From Flavobacteriales bacterium (lineage in GTDB: Bacteria; Bacteroidota; Bacteroidia; Flavobacteriales_G; Salibacteraceae): a stretch of 60,257 bases of DNA. A program made the translations under genes and the position numbers. Positions 24,491-33,461 of the stretch are shown here, in pieces. Below the pieces are notes generated by a model. It saw only the letters and a program-made list of their open reading frames with translations. It did not search any database and was not told the DNA's origin. Each line of letters opens with the position of its first letter. Within the stretch, counting starts at the first letter, position 1. The DNA lies in NCBI GenBank assembly GCA_013204105.1, contig JABMOM010000046.1, positions 1-60,257 on the forward strand, in the 5' to 3' direction.

Positions 24491-27400
24491 TCACATATTC
24501 CGCCTGTACTGACCTCCAACTTCAAACAGTGAGTTGGTGATCTGTCCGAGTGAACAGTACTTACACACCTCGAGAAGCTCTTCAAACATGTTGCGGTTGT
24601 TGATGGCAGCTAGCTGCAAATCGCGCAACAATTTTTCTTGTCGGTCCGCATATGCTTCTTGCAGGTGATTCAGCATCTTGATCTGGTATTCCTTTTCTTC
24701 GGTTGTCGCACGGATCACCTCCTTAGGCAAGACGGTAGGACTTCCTTTTGAACTCAGGAAGGTATTCACACCAATGATCGGGAATTCACCCGTATGTTTC
24801 AAGGTTTCATAGTACAGGCTCTCTTCCTGAATTTTACTCCGTTGGTACATCGTTTCCATTGCACCCAGCACCCCTCCTCGTTCTGTGATGCGGTCGAATT
24901 CGGTCAATACTGCTTCTTCAACCAGTTCGGTCAATTCTTCAATGATGAAGGATCCTTGCAAGGGGTTTTCATTCTTGGCCAAGCCCAGTTCTTTGTTGAT
25001 GATCAACTGGATCGCCATCGCTCGACGAACGCTCTCTTCTGTCGGAGTAGTAATCGCCTCGTCGTATGCATTGGTATGCAGAGAATTACAATTGTCATAG
25101 ATCGCGTACAAGGCCTGAAGGGTCGTTCGGATGTCGTTGAAGTCGATCTCCTGTGCATGCAAACTGCGACCGCTGGTCTGGATGTGATACTTCAACATCT
25201 GCGCGCGTGCGTTGGCACCGTACTTATTCTTCATGGCCTTTGCCCATAAACGGCGAGCTACCCTTCCGATCACGGCGTACTCAGGATCTATGCCATTGCT
25301 GAAGAAAAAGCTGAGGTTGGGACCAAAGGCATCGATGTCCATGCCTCGACTGAGGTAGTACTCAACGTAGGTGAATCCATTCGCCAACGTGAAGGCCAGC
25401 TGGGAGATTGGATTTGCACCTGCTTCGGCGATGTGGTATCCACTGATCGAAACTGAGTAGAAGTTTCTCACCTTATGGTCAATGAAGCTTTCCTGCACAT
25501 CCCCCATCAATCGAAGGGCGAATTCAGTGCTGAAAATGCACGTATTCTGAGCCTGATCTTCCTTGAGAATATCAGCTTGAACGGTTCCCCGAACAACGCT
25601 CATCGTTTCGGTTTTGATCTTCTCGTACACTGCCTTTTCCAGCACCTGATCTCCCGTAACCCCGATCAGCATCAGACCTAGGCCATCGTTACCTTCTGGT
25701 AATTCACCTTGGTATTTTGGGCGCTCGAGTCCACGGTCCTCCCAAAGCACTTTAAGTCTGGCTTCTACTTTCTTTTCAAGCCCATTGGCGACGATGTATT
25801 TTTCGCATGCTTGATCAATTGCTGCATTCATAAAGAACCCGAGCAACATCGGGGCGGGGCCATTAATGGTCATGGACACCGACGTCTTCGGATCCGACAA
25901 GTCGAATCCCGAGTAAAGCTTCTTAGCGTCGTCGAGGCAGCAAATGCTTACCCCTGAATTGCCCACTTTTCCATAAATGTCTGGGCGATGATCTGGGTCA
26001 TTTCCGTAGAGAGTAACCGAGTCAAACGCCGTACTCAAACGTTTTGCGGGCATTCCCAAACTCACGTAGTGAAAGCGGCGATTGGTTCGTTCAGGTCCAC
26101 CTTCTCCTGCGAACATCCGCGTTGGATCTTCTCCCTCTCGCTTGAATGGAAACAAGCCAGCGGTGTATGGAAATTGACCCGGAACATTCTCTTGCAAACT
26201 CCAGCGCAAGATGTCTCCCCAACTTCTGTACTTGGGTGTTGAGATCTTTGGGATCTGTGAGTGGCTTAAGCTTTCCGTATGCGTCTTAATCTTGATCTCT
26301 TTATCGCGCACGCTGAAGGTGTAGAACTCATCCTTGTAGCGTTGCATTTGCGCAGAGAAGTCTTGAAGTAGATCCCAATTGTGTGGATCCAAGTCCTTCT
26401 TGATCAGCTCCAGCTTCTTCTCAATGGCAGATACCAGGTCCTGCCCTTTATCGTCCTTCCCGATTTCCTCAATGGTTCGGGTCATTGCATACAGCTTATC
26501 TGCAATTTCGCTTTGGTCGTCTACCCATTTGTCGTAGGCACGATTGCTCTCTGAAATCTCGCTGAGGTAGCGTGTTCGAGCTGGTGGAATGATGAAAATC
26601 TTTTCACTCATTTCATCGGTGATCTCGAAGGTCGATTGGAGCTCCGTAGCCCCCGCTTTGTCGACCATTAAGTCCATGATCGCCTTGTAGAGCGTATTCA
26701 TACCAGGGTCGTTGAACTGGCTCGCGATGGTTCCATACACGGGTATATCGTCCACCTTAGCATCCCACAGTTGGTGATTGCGTTGGTACTGTTTTTTTAC
26801 ATCGCGTACCGCATCCAGCGCCCCTCGCTTATCGAATTTATTCACGGCTACGATATCCGCAAAGTCAAGCATATCAATCTTTTCCAATTGAGTGGCCGCA
26901 CCAAATTCAGGTGTCATCACGTACAAACTGGCATCGCTGTGATCCAGAATCTCGGTGTCGCTTTGTCCAATTCCTGAGGTTTCAAGAATGATCAGGTCAA
27001 ATTGGGCGGCTTTAAGAATGCTCAGCGCCTCTTTGACGTGCTTGCTCAAGGCCAGATTGCTCTGCCGCGTAGCTAGTGAACGCATATAGACCCTATCATT
27101 CCGGATGGCATTCATTCGGATACGGTCGCCAAGTAGTGCCCCACCAGTCTTACGCTTAGAAGGATCCACCGAAACAATGGCAAGGGTCTTATCCTTAAAA
27201 TCGATCAAAAAGCGACGAACGAGCTCATCCACTAGTGAACTCTTTCCTGATCCACCCGTGCCGGTGATGCCCAAGATGGGAACCTTGCTCTTCTCCGCGA
27301 GTTGATGGATCTTGGCGAGTTCATCTTTGAACCCCTCCGGGTTATTTTCCGCTGCCGAGATCAGTCGAGCTATCGATCCTCGGTCCTTCGTGGACAGATG

Positions 27401-27868
27401 TGAAACTTCTCCATTCAGGTTGACACCCGTCGCGAAGTCACATTGTTCGAGCATGTTGTTGATCATGCCTTGTAAACCCATAGAACGACCATCATCAGGA
27501 TGATAAATCTTGGAAATACCGTAGGCGTGAAGTTCCTTTATCTCCTCGGGGAGAATAGTGCCGCCCCCGCCTCCAAAAATTTTAATATGACCCGCCCCTT
27601 TTTCCTTTAAGAGGTCGTGCATGTACTTAAAGTACTCCATATGGCCTCCCTGGTAGCTCGTCATCGCAATGGCCTGAGCATCCTCTTGGATCGCACAATT
27701 CACAACTTCTTCTACGCTTCGATCATGTCCGAGGTGGATCACTTCTGCACCTGTACTTTGAATGATCCGGCGCATGATGTTGATCGCGGCGTCGTGACCG
27801 TCAAACAGCGAAGCTGCGGTAACAATGCGGATTTTATTCTTGGGTTGATAGGGAGCTACTTGCTGCAT
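24491..27868 (-). CDS. icmF: Fused isobutyryl-CoA mutase (IcmF)
   Basis: A 1125-residue adenosylcobalamin enzyme that interconverts isobutyryl-CoA and n-butyryl-CoA, with its G-protein chaperone built in. Order of domains: B12-binding domain at 1-135 with the base-off histidine in [10 protein letters not shown] (His25) and GGGGG; the MeaI-type GTPase at about 185-420 with P-loop [12 protein letters not shown] near 203; a linker; and the TIM-barrel mutase from about residue 545 to the end. Length and order match known IcmF. Such fused enzymes act in branched-chain amino acid and fatty acid metabolism. Start 27868 was chosen since the upstream TTG adds 12 residues not seen in the family. A perfect -7 element, TACTTTTG, lies 24 bases upstream. 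Confidence 0.95.
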   Translation of the reverse strand: MQQVAPYQPKNKIRIVTAASLFDGHDAAINIMRRIIQSTGAEVIHLGHDRSVEEVVNCAIQEDAQAIAMTSYQGGHMEYFKYMHDLLKEKGAGHIKIFGGGGGTILPEEIKELHAYGISKIYHPDDGRSMGLQGMINNMLEQCDFATGVNLNGEVSHLSTKDRGSIARLISAAENNPEGFKDELAKIHQLAEKSKVPILGITGTGGSGKSSLVDELVRRFLIDFKDKTLAIVSVDPSKRKTGGALLGDRIRMNAIRNDRVYMRSLATRQSNLALSKHVKEALSILKAAQFDLIILETSGIGQSDTEILDHSDASLYVMTPEFGAATQLEKIDMLDFADIVAVNKFDKRGALDAVRDVKKQYQRNHQLWDAKVDDIPVYGTIASQFNDPGMNTLYKAIMDLMVDKAGATELQSTFEITDEMSEKIFIIPPARTRYLSEISESNRAYDKWVDDQSEIADKLYAMTRTIEEIGKDDKGQDLVSAIEKKLELIKKDLDPHNWDLLQDFSAQMQRYKDEFYTFSVRDKEIKIKTHTESLSHSQIPKISTPKYRSWGDILRWSLQENVPGQFPYTAGLFPFKREGEDPTRMFAGEGGPERTNRRFHYVSLGMPAKRLSTAFDSVTLYGNDPDHRPDIYGKVGNSGVSICCLDDAKKLYSGFDLSDPKTSVSMTINGPAPMLLGFFMNAAIDQACEKYIVANGLEKKVEARLKVLWEDRGLERPKYQGELPEGNDGLGLMLIGVTGDQVLEKAVYEKIKTETMSVVRGTVQADILKEDQAQNTCIFSTEFALRLMGDVQESFIDHKVRNFYSVSISGYHIAEAGANPISQLAFTLANGFTYVEYYLSRGMDIDAFGPNLSFFFSNGIDPEYAVIGRVARRLWAKAMKNKYGANARAQMLKYHIQTSGRSLHAQEIDFNDIRTTLQALYAIYDNCNSLHTNAYDEAITTPTEESVRRAMAIQLIINKELGLAKNENPLQGSFIIEELTELVEEAVLTEFDRITERGGVLGAMETMYQRSKIQEESLYYETLKHTGEFPIIGVNTFLSSKGSPTVLPKEVIRATTEEKEYQIKMLNHLQEAYADRQEKLLRDLQLAAINNRNMFEELLEVCKYCSLGQITNSLFEVGGQYRRNM

Positions 27869-27892
27869 AGGAAGTACTGATTTTGCGGTCTG

Positions 27893-27900
27893 CAAAAGTA
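27893..27900 (-). promoter_or_regulatory. -7 promoter element for icmF
   Basis: TACTTTTG on the minus strand matches TAnnTTTG exactly, 24 bases before the ATG. The -33 position lacks a TTG; a perfect inverted repeat overlaps it instead (next entry). Confidence 0.6.
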
Positions 27901-27919
27901 ACAAACCGGAAGGGTTGAT

Positions 27920-27944
27920 GGGTGTTTTCCCTTGTAAAACACCC
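27920..27944. repeat. Perfect 9-base inverted repeat upstream of icmF
   Basis: GGGTGTTTT and AAAACACCC separated by 7 bases, centred about 45 bases before the predicted icmF start site. It may be an operator or the terminator hairpin of the preceding minus-strand gene; it lacks a following T-run, which favours a protein-binding site. Confidence 0.5.
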
Positions 27945-27979
27945 GCGCATTACAGGACAGAGGTCAATCTAAATATTCT

Positions 27980-28525
27980 CTATTTCACCTTGGGCACGAG
28001 CTGCGCACCTCCACTGCCTTTGGATTGCATTTTTGGTGTTCCTCTATCCCCAGAACCTGCAGGTTGCGAAGACTGCTCCTGCTTGGATGCTGGTGCACTT
28101 TGCTCCGAGGCTCCAGAGGAGGAGCTGCCTTTCTCTGACTTGCCCTCAAGTTTCTGCAGGCGCTCTCGCTTCTGCATGCCATCGACATCTCCCATTGGCC
28201 TGGTTCTTTCACCGCCTCCTAGGGGGTTTTGCTGCAAAATGTATTGGTAGTGATAGTGAAAGCTCTTTCCGTGCTTGTGGGTCGAAACGTTGGAGGATTT
28301 CACCTCATACCCATCTGTACGGTAGTTTTCGATGATCCTGATCAACTTGGTCTTTGCTGTGATGATGTCATCGAACTCTTCGGTTTCAATGGTCTGTTTC
28401 GCCTCCATGATGTGAATGGCAGCAGTGTTCTCTTCAGAACGCTCAGAATAATCAATGAACATGGTCTGCGCTTGCACCGCTGCGCTGAAAAGAATAGTGG
28501 TGATCAAAAATAAAATCGTCTTCAT
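27980..28525 (-). CDS. Secreted protein with low-complexity C-terminus, unknown function
   Basis: A 181-residue protein with a signal peptide ending AVQAQ. Residues 22-100 look folded (helices and strands, HKHGKSFHYHYQYI); residues 105-181 are Ser/Gly/Gln/Lys-rich and probably disordered. The His-rich HYHYQY stretch could bind metal but there is no supporting motif. The gene sits between icmF and the GT39 gene, all on the minus strand, with 75 bases to icmF that contain the inverted repeat. No family recognised. Confidence 0.6.
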   Translation of the reverse strand: MKTILFLITTILFSAAVQAQTMFIDYSERSEENTAAIHIMEAKQTIETEEFDDIITAKTKLIRIIENYRTDGYEVKSSNVSTHKHGKSFHYHYQYILQQNPLGGGERTRPMGDVDGMQKRERLQKLEGKSEKGSSSSGASEQSAPASKQEQSSQPAGSGDRGTPKMQSKGSGGAQLVPKVK

Positions 28526-28583
28526 GGTAGTTCAAATAAGAGTGGAAAGATAAACAGACTTAGGGCTTGCATCCATGTCGACT

Positions 28584-30428
28584 TCAATTCACTTTCGGGT
28601 TATCCGAAAACAAACCATAACGACCTTCAACGCCACGGTACGTATTCACCTGTAAATACTCCACAGCAAAAGAATCCCGCTGAGGGTTCCATATGTACGT
28701 GTTCAACGTGCCGCCCACTTCGTAACCAGGCAGATCCCGGATGTCTCCTCCAAGGAGAACGTACTGTGAAGGAGCGGCTTGCCGAAAATTCTTGAGGTAA
28801 GCAGACCGCCGTTCTTTTCTGCCATCGTTGGAGGTCCATTCATAAACGAGTTGGGCATTTCCCACCAATCCAGCAGAGAAAGCGGCGTTCACACATAGGT
28901 AATGGTATCCATCCCTGTCTGAAAGATCTACAGTGAGCGAATGTCCGTAGTCCTCGCCCCCTAAGCTTTCTGATGCCGAATTAACACCTAAGTGCATGGC
29001 ACTGGAGCCCTCGCCTCTCCACAAAAGGTGTGCGCTGGCGGTGTGATAGGCCCGCCCTGTAATAAAAGCCGGGAAATACCATTGTGCGGCGGCTAGGTAT
29101 TCTGGTTTTGACGCCGGTGTGGTCACGATCAAGATCCCATCCGCCGAGCTTGTATCGAGGTAATGACTCCACAGTCCTTCATTCCAAATCGGCTCGATCC
29201 AATCGACCTTCGAATAATCGGCAATCCCTTGCTCTTGAAGAAATTCCACAGCGTCTAGTCTCAAGTCCATCAGCAAGCGGATCTTCTTGCCCTGCAGGTC
29301 TGGATGCAATTCTTTTTCCACTTCTGCTACATAGCGCAACGGATCCTGGTATTCGGTGCGCAGGTTTGTGGCCACGTGCTGACGCGCAGAGAAAAGTTCA
29401 TAGGTGCCGATCAAGAGCACGAATACAGCGATAAACCTCACCGATTCTCCATGGAATGCTTGTCCAAAGCTGGCGACCAAGAGCAAGAGAAAAGGAAATA
29501 AAAAGAACATGCTCGCATGATGCATCAAGGCGCTTACACGATGGGAATAAACGAAGACCAATAGAAAGGGGATCAACCACATGCCGGCCAGCATTGTCCG
29601 CTTCATCCAATCCTCTCTGCTCCACCTAAATTTGCCGATAGATGAGAAAATTACAAACAGAACCAGTCCTCCGATGATCCAAGAATGGTTAAAGCTCATG
29701 GCGATTAAGCGTTTCCAAAAATCAGCGCTTGGAGGTTGTAGCCAGTCGCCAACGCCCCCCAGAGAAAGGTGATACAAGGTGATGTTCAAGTGGGGCAGCC
29801 AAATCAAGGCAGCCAATAAACCACCAATCACCAACCATTTTCGTTGGTGTTTTTCGGCCTGAAACACGGTAATCATCACGCTCACCACCACGATTTGGAG
29901 CAGTGCCATGTAATGAGTATAGCCACAAAGAGCCGCTGTTGCCGCAAAGAACAAGAGGTCTCGAAGTTTATTGGTCCGGATGTAGTTCAGGAGGAACCAA
30001 GTCGCGCTTAAGACAAAGAGCATCCCAAAGGCGTACGGTCTGGCCCATTGACTGAAAATCACACCGTACTGCAAGACCGCCATAAAGGATGCCGCCAACC
30101 ATCCCACGCGAGCGGAGAATAAGGCTTTGCCGACGCCGTACAAGAGCCCAACAGATGCTATACCGCCGAGGATGAATGGAAGCTTAACCACACCCGGATG
30201 GTATCCGAATGCGCCAGTCCACACCCAAAGGAACCATTGCACGAATCCAGGATGACCATCGACTCTTACGCCTTGGGCAATCAACTCAGAGAAGGAATCA
30301 AAACGGGTTCTTAGCAGGGCACTGATCTCATCATGATGAAAATCCATCCATGGGAAACCATAGAATCGCACTCCTGCTGCAAACGCCAGAATAATCAGCA
30401 GAAATAGGTGTGAAGAGGGCCTCTTCAC
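28584..30428 (-). CDS. GT39 family integral-membrane glycosyltransferase (PMT/ArnT-like)
   Basis: A 614-residue membrane enzyme. The first luminal loop carries the catalytic pair Asp33-Glu34 in DFHHDEIS, the hallmark of polyprenyl-phosphate sugar dependent mannosyltransferase-type enzymes. About 10-11 membrane segments follow up to residue about 355; the rest (365-614) is a soluble domain of mostly beta strands facing the periplasm. It would transfer a sugar from a lipid-phosphate donor onto lipid or protein. It begins 4 bases after the stop of the methyltransferase gene, so the two form an operon, possibly for surface glycan synthesis. Confidence 0.85.
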   Translation of the reverse strand: MKRPSSHLFLLIILAFAAGVRFYGFPWMDFHHDEISALLRTRFDSFSELIAQGVRVDGHPGFVQWFLWVWTGAFGYHPGVVKLPFILGGIASVGLLYGVGKALFSARVGWLAASFMAVLQYGVIFSQWARPYAFGMLFVLSATWFLLNYIRTNKLRDLLFFAATAALCGYTHYMALLQIVVVSVMITVFQAEKHQRKWLVIGGLLAALIWLPHLNITLYHLSLGGVGDWLQPPSADFWKRLIAMSFNHSWIIGGLVLFVIFSSIGKFRWSREDWMKRTMLAGMWLIPFLLVFVYSHRVSALMHHASMFFLFPFLLLLVASFGQAFHGESVRFIAVFVLLIGTYELFSARQHVATNLRTEYQDPLRYVAEVEKELHPDLQGKKIRLLMDLRLDAVEFLQEQGIADYSKVDWIEPIWNEGLWSHYLDTSSADGILIVTTPASKPEYLAAAQWYFPAFITGRAYHTASAHLLWRGEGSSAMHLGVNSASESLGGEDYGHSLTVDLSDRDGYHYLCVNAAFSAGLVGNAQLVYEWTSNDGRKERRSAYLKNFRQAAPSQYVLLGGDIRDLPGYEVGGTLNTYIWNPQRDSFAVEYLQVNTYRGVEGRYGLFSDNPKVN

Positions 30429-30432
30429 TGGG

Positions 30433-31218
30433 TCATGATTTGGTCGCCTTCATGTATATGGACTGATAATCATCGTTGCGAGGTGGGAATGCGGGGTAGC
30501 ACTCTAAAAGCTTGCCTTCATCCACACGTTCTAATTGCGTAAATCCAGCTTGTGTCAAGGTCCATTCGAGCAAGCCCTGATCAAATAGATTGCGGTGCTC
30601 TAGTTCTTGGTGGAACATGTCGTTCATGAAATGTTGGTTCGGCATGCCATTCAATCCCCAATGTGGAAGGCGTTGTTTTCGATCTTCCACCATGTCATCA
30701 TTCCCCTGTTCGACGTACGACTTGGCTACCTTTTCCATGTCTGGGGTGGACAACCAAATCTCACCGCCTATTCTCAGGCAGCGATGGCACTCTTGCAACA
30801 AAGGGATGAGTTCATCTTCTATCGTCAGGTGCTCAATCACATGTTGGCTCACAATCGCCTCAAACTGACCATCAGCAAATGGCAAGGAACCTCTTGCAAT
30901 GTCCAAGTTCACATCACTATCGAAGAGGTCTACATTCAACCACCCTTTCAAATGCCGATCTCCACAGCCCAAATGAAACTTGGTCAAGTCCGTTTCAAAT
31001 TGTTTGGGAGCTCCTATCCTGCACTTCCACCGCTTGAATTCGTAGTTCAACGAACGCGCCAATTCGTATTGACGTTTGGACAACCTTCCCTTCAGAAATG
31101 CTTTCATATTTCGCGCTCGGATTAAGGGCAAATGTAGCCATTCGGACTTCCTGAAACGCACTAGCTGTGTGACTTTTGTCACGGTTTCCTTGTCAATCTG
31201 AATGTTGAGCAAGGTCAT
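30433..31218 (-). CDS. SAM-dependent methyltransferase
   Basis: A 261-residue protein with a class I methyltransferase core from about residue 78. Motif I is HLGCGDRHLKGW (residues 82-93), the acidic strand-2 position is NVDLF, and a VEHL/QHVIEHL segment follows, as in enzymes modifying sugars or glycolipids. The first 37 residues are basic and could be trimmed if the internal ATG (M38) is the true start. It is the first gene of an operon with the GT39 transferase, which suggests modification of a surface glycan or lipid. Confidence 0.8.
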   Translation of the reverse strand: MTLLNIQIDKETVTKVTQLVRFRKSEWLHLPLIRARNMKAFLKGRLSKRQYELARSLNYEFKRWKCRIGAPKQFETDLTKFHLGCGDRHLKGWLNVDLFDSDVNLDIARGSLPFADGQFEAIVSQHVIEHLTIEDELIPLLQECHRCLRIGGEIWLSTPDMEKVAKSYVEQGNDDMVEDRKQRLPHWGLNGMPNQHFMNDMFHQELEHRNLFDQGLLEWTLTQAGFTQLERVDEGKLLECYPAFPPRNDDYQSIYMKATKS

Positions 31219-31240
31219 GGTTTAGGCTATGGTCTAATTC

Positions 31241-31248
31241 TACTTTCG
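31241..31248 (+). promoter_or_regulatory. -7-like element for the sulfur module
   Basis: TACTTTCG differs from TAnnTTTG at one position and lies 30 bases before the ATG of the quinone oxidoreductase gene. The same octamer occurs 17 bases before the gene at 6593. Confidence 0.4.
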
Positions 31249-31278
31249 AAGTGTAATAAAAAGCCAAATCAAGGACTC

Positions 31279-32517
31279 ATGAAAAAAGATATCGTCATAC
31301 TAGGAGCCGGAACCGCAGGAACCATGATGAGCAATCACTTGCGCAGGGCACTAGCCGATGACTGGTCTATCACCGTGATCGACCAACGCACTGAACACCA
31401 TTACCAACCCGGCTATCTCTTCGTTCCTTTTGGTGTCTACGAACCCGAAGAAATCGTAAAACCCATCGAAAAATTCATTCCTCACGGCGTGGATTTGGTG
31501 TTGGGAGAGATCGATCGCATTTATCCGGATCACGACAAGGTGGTGATGGGTGATGGTAAAGAATACAACTATGACATTCTCATTATCGCCACCGGAACAA
31601 ACATAGCTCCTGAAGAAATCGAAGGCATGATGGGCCCTCATTGGCACAAGGATGTGTTTGACTTCTATACCCTAGAAGGCGCGGTAGCCTTGCGAGATAA
31701 GCTCAGGAAATGGGAAGGCGGCAAGATGGTCATCAACATTGCCGAAATGCCGATCAAATGCCCAGTGGCCCCACTTGAACTCGCGTTTCTTGCCGATGCC
31801 TACTTCGAGCATCGCGGCATGCGCGACAAGGTGGAACTCGTATTTGCCACTCCGATGAGCGGAGCGTTCACCAAGCCTAAGGCGACTGAAAAACTCGACT
31901 ACTTGTTAAAGGAAAAGAACATCAAAATCGTGCCTGACTTCAACATCATGTCCGTGGATGGCGAGAACAAGACCATCACAGATTACGGTGGAGAGGAAAT
32001 CAGCTACGACATCCTCGTATCTGTTCCAACAAACAAGGGAAGCGATCTCATGGAGCGCTCAGGCATCGGAGATGAAATAAACTATGTTCCGACCGACCGA
32101 GGTACGCTTCAGACTAAAGTGAAAGAAAACATTTTCGCGATCGGGGACGCGACCAATATTCCAGCTTCAAAAGCCGGATCCGTGGCCCACTTTGAGGGTG
32201 AGATCCTATTGGAAAACATCCTTCGCTACGTCAAAGGCGAAGCTTTGAAAGAGGAATTTGACGGACACGCGAACTGCTTCATCGAGACTGGACACGGCAA
32301 GGCCTTATTGATCGATTTCAACTACACCCATGAACCGGTCACTGGAACCTTCCCCTTCCCAGGCGTAGGTCCTTTGAGTCTTCTCAAAGAAAGCCGCATG
32401 AACCACATGGGAAAAATGGCCTTCAAATGGATTTACTGGAACATGCTGATCACTGGCAGACACTTGCCGTTCGTATCGGCTCAAATGACAGAGGCCGGAA
32501 AGGTCTTTGACGATTAG
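31279..32517 (+). CDS. Sulfide:quinone oxidoreductase-like flavoprotein
   Basis: A 412-residue FAD enzyme. Residues 4-15 are the FAD dinucleotide-binding GxGxxG (ILGAGTAG), IFAIGDATNI near 285-295 is the second FAD contact, and NYDILIIATGTN closes the first domain. Two cysteines only are present, Cys161 in KCPVAP and Cys333 in ANCFIETG; these line up with the two redox cysteines that form the polysulfide bridge in sulfide:quinone oxidoreductases, while the third cysteine of many SQRs is missing. The C-terminus has a short amphipathic segment (FKWIYWNMLITGRHLPF) that would sit on the membrane near quinone. It is the first gene of a three-gene module with DsrC/TusE-like and DsrE-like proteins. 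Confidence 0.85.
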   Translation: MKKDIVILGAGTAGTMMSNHLRRALADDWSITVIDQRTEHHYQPGYLFVPFGVYEPEEIVKPIEKFIPHGVDLVLGEIDRIYPDHDKVVMGDGKEYNYDILIIATGTNIAPEEIEGMMGPHWHKDVFDFYTLEGAVALRDKLRKWEGGKMVINIAEMPIKCPVAPLELAFLADAYFEHRGMRDKVELVFATPMSGAFTKPKATEKLDYLLKEKNIKIVPDFNIMSVDGENKTITDYGGEEISYDILVSVPTNKGSDLMERSGIGDEINYVPTDRGTLQTKVKENIFAIGDATNIPASKAGSVAHFEGEILLENILRYVKGEALKEEFDGHANCFIETGHGKALLIDFNYTHEPVTGTFPFPGVGPLSLLKESRMNHMGKMAFKWIYWNMLITGRHLPFVSAQMTEAGKVFDD

Positions 32518-32561
32518 CTCACAAAACAATAACAACAGAAACCAAACACAATCAAAATATC

Positions 32562-32870
32562 ATGGAAAAGACAATGGCAGGAACGGCAATCCGAGTGACC
32601 GAAGAAGGTTACTTGGAAGATTTCAATCAATGGTCCGCAGAAGTGGGCGCCGAAATCGCCGCAGAAGAAGGCATCACGATGACAGACGAACACTGGAAGG
32701 TGATCGACTACATCCAAGACCAATACAAAAACGAGGTACCACTTACCATCCGAAAGGTTGGAAAGAGCGGAGTCATCGATATCAAAGGATTCTATGCGCT
32801 CTTCCCCGGTGGCCCGTTAAAGAAGGCGAGTAGAATCTCTGGGATTCCAAAGCCAGTTAGTTGCATCTAA
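32562..32870 (+). CDS. DsrC/TusE-like sulfur carrier protein, single-cysteine form
   Basis: A 102-residue carrier. It keeps the DsrC/TusE fold signatures (GYLEDFNQWS, HWKVIDYIQDQY, GGPLKKASRISGIPKP) and the flexible C-terminal arm ending SCI, with the sulfur-carrying Cys101 as the penultimate residue. At the position of the second arm cysteine of true dissimilatory DsrC, 11 residues earlier, it has Ser90. So it should carry a persulfide but not form the intramolecular trisulfide of DsrC; this resembles TusE-type relay proteins. It lies between the SQR-like gene and the DsrE-like gene, with gaps of 44 and 19 bases, which argues for a joint relay. Confidence 0.9.
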   Translation: MEKTMAGTAIRVTEEGYLEDFNQWSAEVGAEIAAEEGITMTDEHWKVIDYIQDQYKNEVPLTIRKVGKSGVIDIKGFYALFPGGPLKKASRISGIPKPVSCI

Positions 32871-32889
32871 TCCAATTAAACAAGAAATC

Positions 32890-33402
32890 ATGGAATTATT
32901 ACAGCCTGTAAAAGAAGAAAAGACCAAAAAAGAAGCGAAGATCAATAAGGTGATGATCATCGTTTCTAAGGCAACCTTAGAGAATGTCTATGCCAGCTTT
33001 ATTCTAGCAAATGGAGCTCGCATGGAAGGCATCGAATCCGAATTGTTTTTCACCTTCTTCGGACTTGAAGCCATTACCAAATCGAAACTCGAGCACTTGC
33101 ACGTAGCAACCGTGGGCAATCCCGCCATGCACATCCCAACCATGTTGGGTGGACTGCCTGGAATGGAGGCCTTTGCTACTACAATGATGAAAAAGGAGAT
33201 GGAGAAGCTCGATATTCCACCAGTGGATGAGTTTCTGGAGATCCTTTCTGCCTCAGGAGTGAAAATGTGGGCCTGCAAATTGGCCATGGACATGTTTCAC
33301 TTGGAAGAAAAAGACCTGATTGACGACTTGGAAGGAGTCTTGACGGTTGGAGATTTTTACAACCGAGCACATGGAGAAGGAACCCACCTCATGTTCATAT
33401 AA
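32890..33402 (+). CDS. DsrE/DsrF-like sulfur-transfer protein (DsrE2 type)
   Basis: A 170-residue protein of the DsrE/DsrF/DsrH-like group. It opens with a Lys-rich 20-residue segment, then VMIIVSKATLENVYASFILA (the first strand and helix of the fold), FFTFFGLEAI, and a single Cys129 in MWACKLAMDMF, the expected persulfide-carrying position. Longer than E. coli TusD, it matches the DsrE2 forms that occur next to sulfur-oxidation genes. It should take sulfur from, or hand it to, the single-cysteine DsrC-like carrier just upstream. Confidence 0.85.
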   Translation: MELLQPVKEEKTKKEAKINKVMIIVSKATLENVYASFILANGARMEGIESELFFTFFGLEAITKSKLEHLHVATVGNPAMHIPTMLGGLPGMEAFATTMMKKEMEKLDIPPVDEFLEILSASGVKMWACKLAMDMFHLEEKDLIDDLEGVLTVGDFYNRAHGEGTHLMFI

Positions 33403-33461
33403 AACCCGAACATAGTAGGACGATCAGACGGCCTGTGGATCATTCCACGGGTCGTTTGTCT

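Noticed and set aside
27915-28250. A 111-codon plus-strand frame with many cysteines
   Set aside because: Antisense to the Ser/Gln-rich tail of the secreted protein, whose low-complexity codons create it; not a credible Cys-rich protein.
30607-31125. A 172-codon open frame on the plus strand
   Set aside because: Antisense to the well-supported methyltransferase gene; no motif, signal peptide or promoter.
31279-32517. Reading the flavoprotein as a NADH dehydrogenase (Ndh-2)
   Set aside because: The two cysteines in KCPVAP and ANCFIETG, the short C-terminal membrane segment and the DsrC/DsrE neighbours favour the sulfide:quinone branch.
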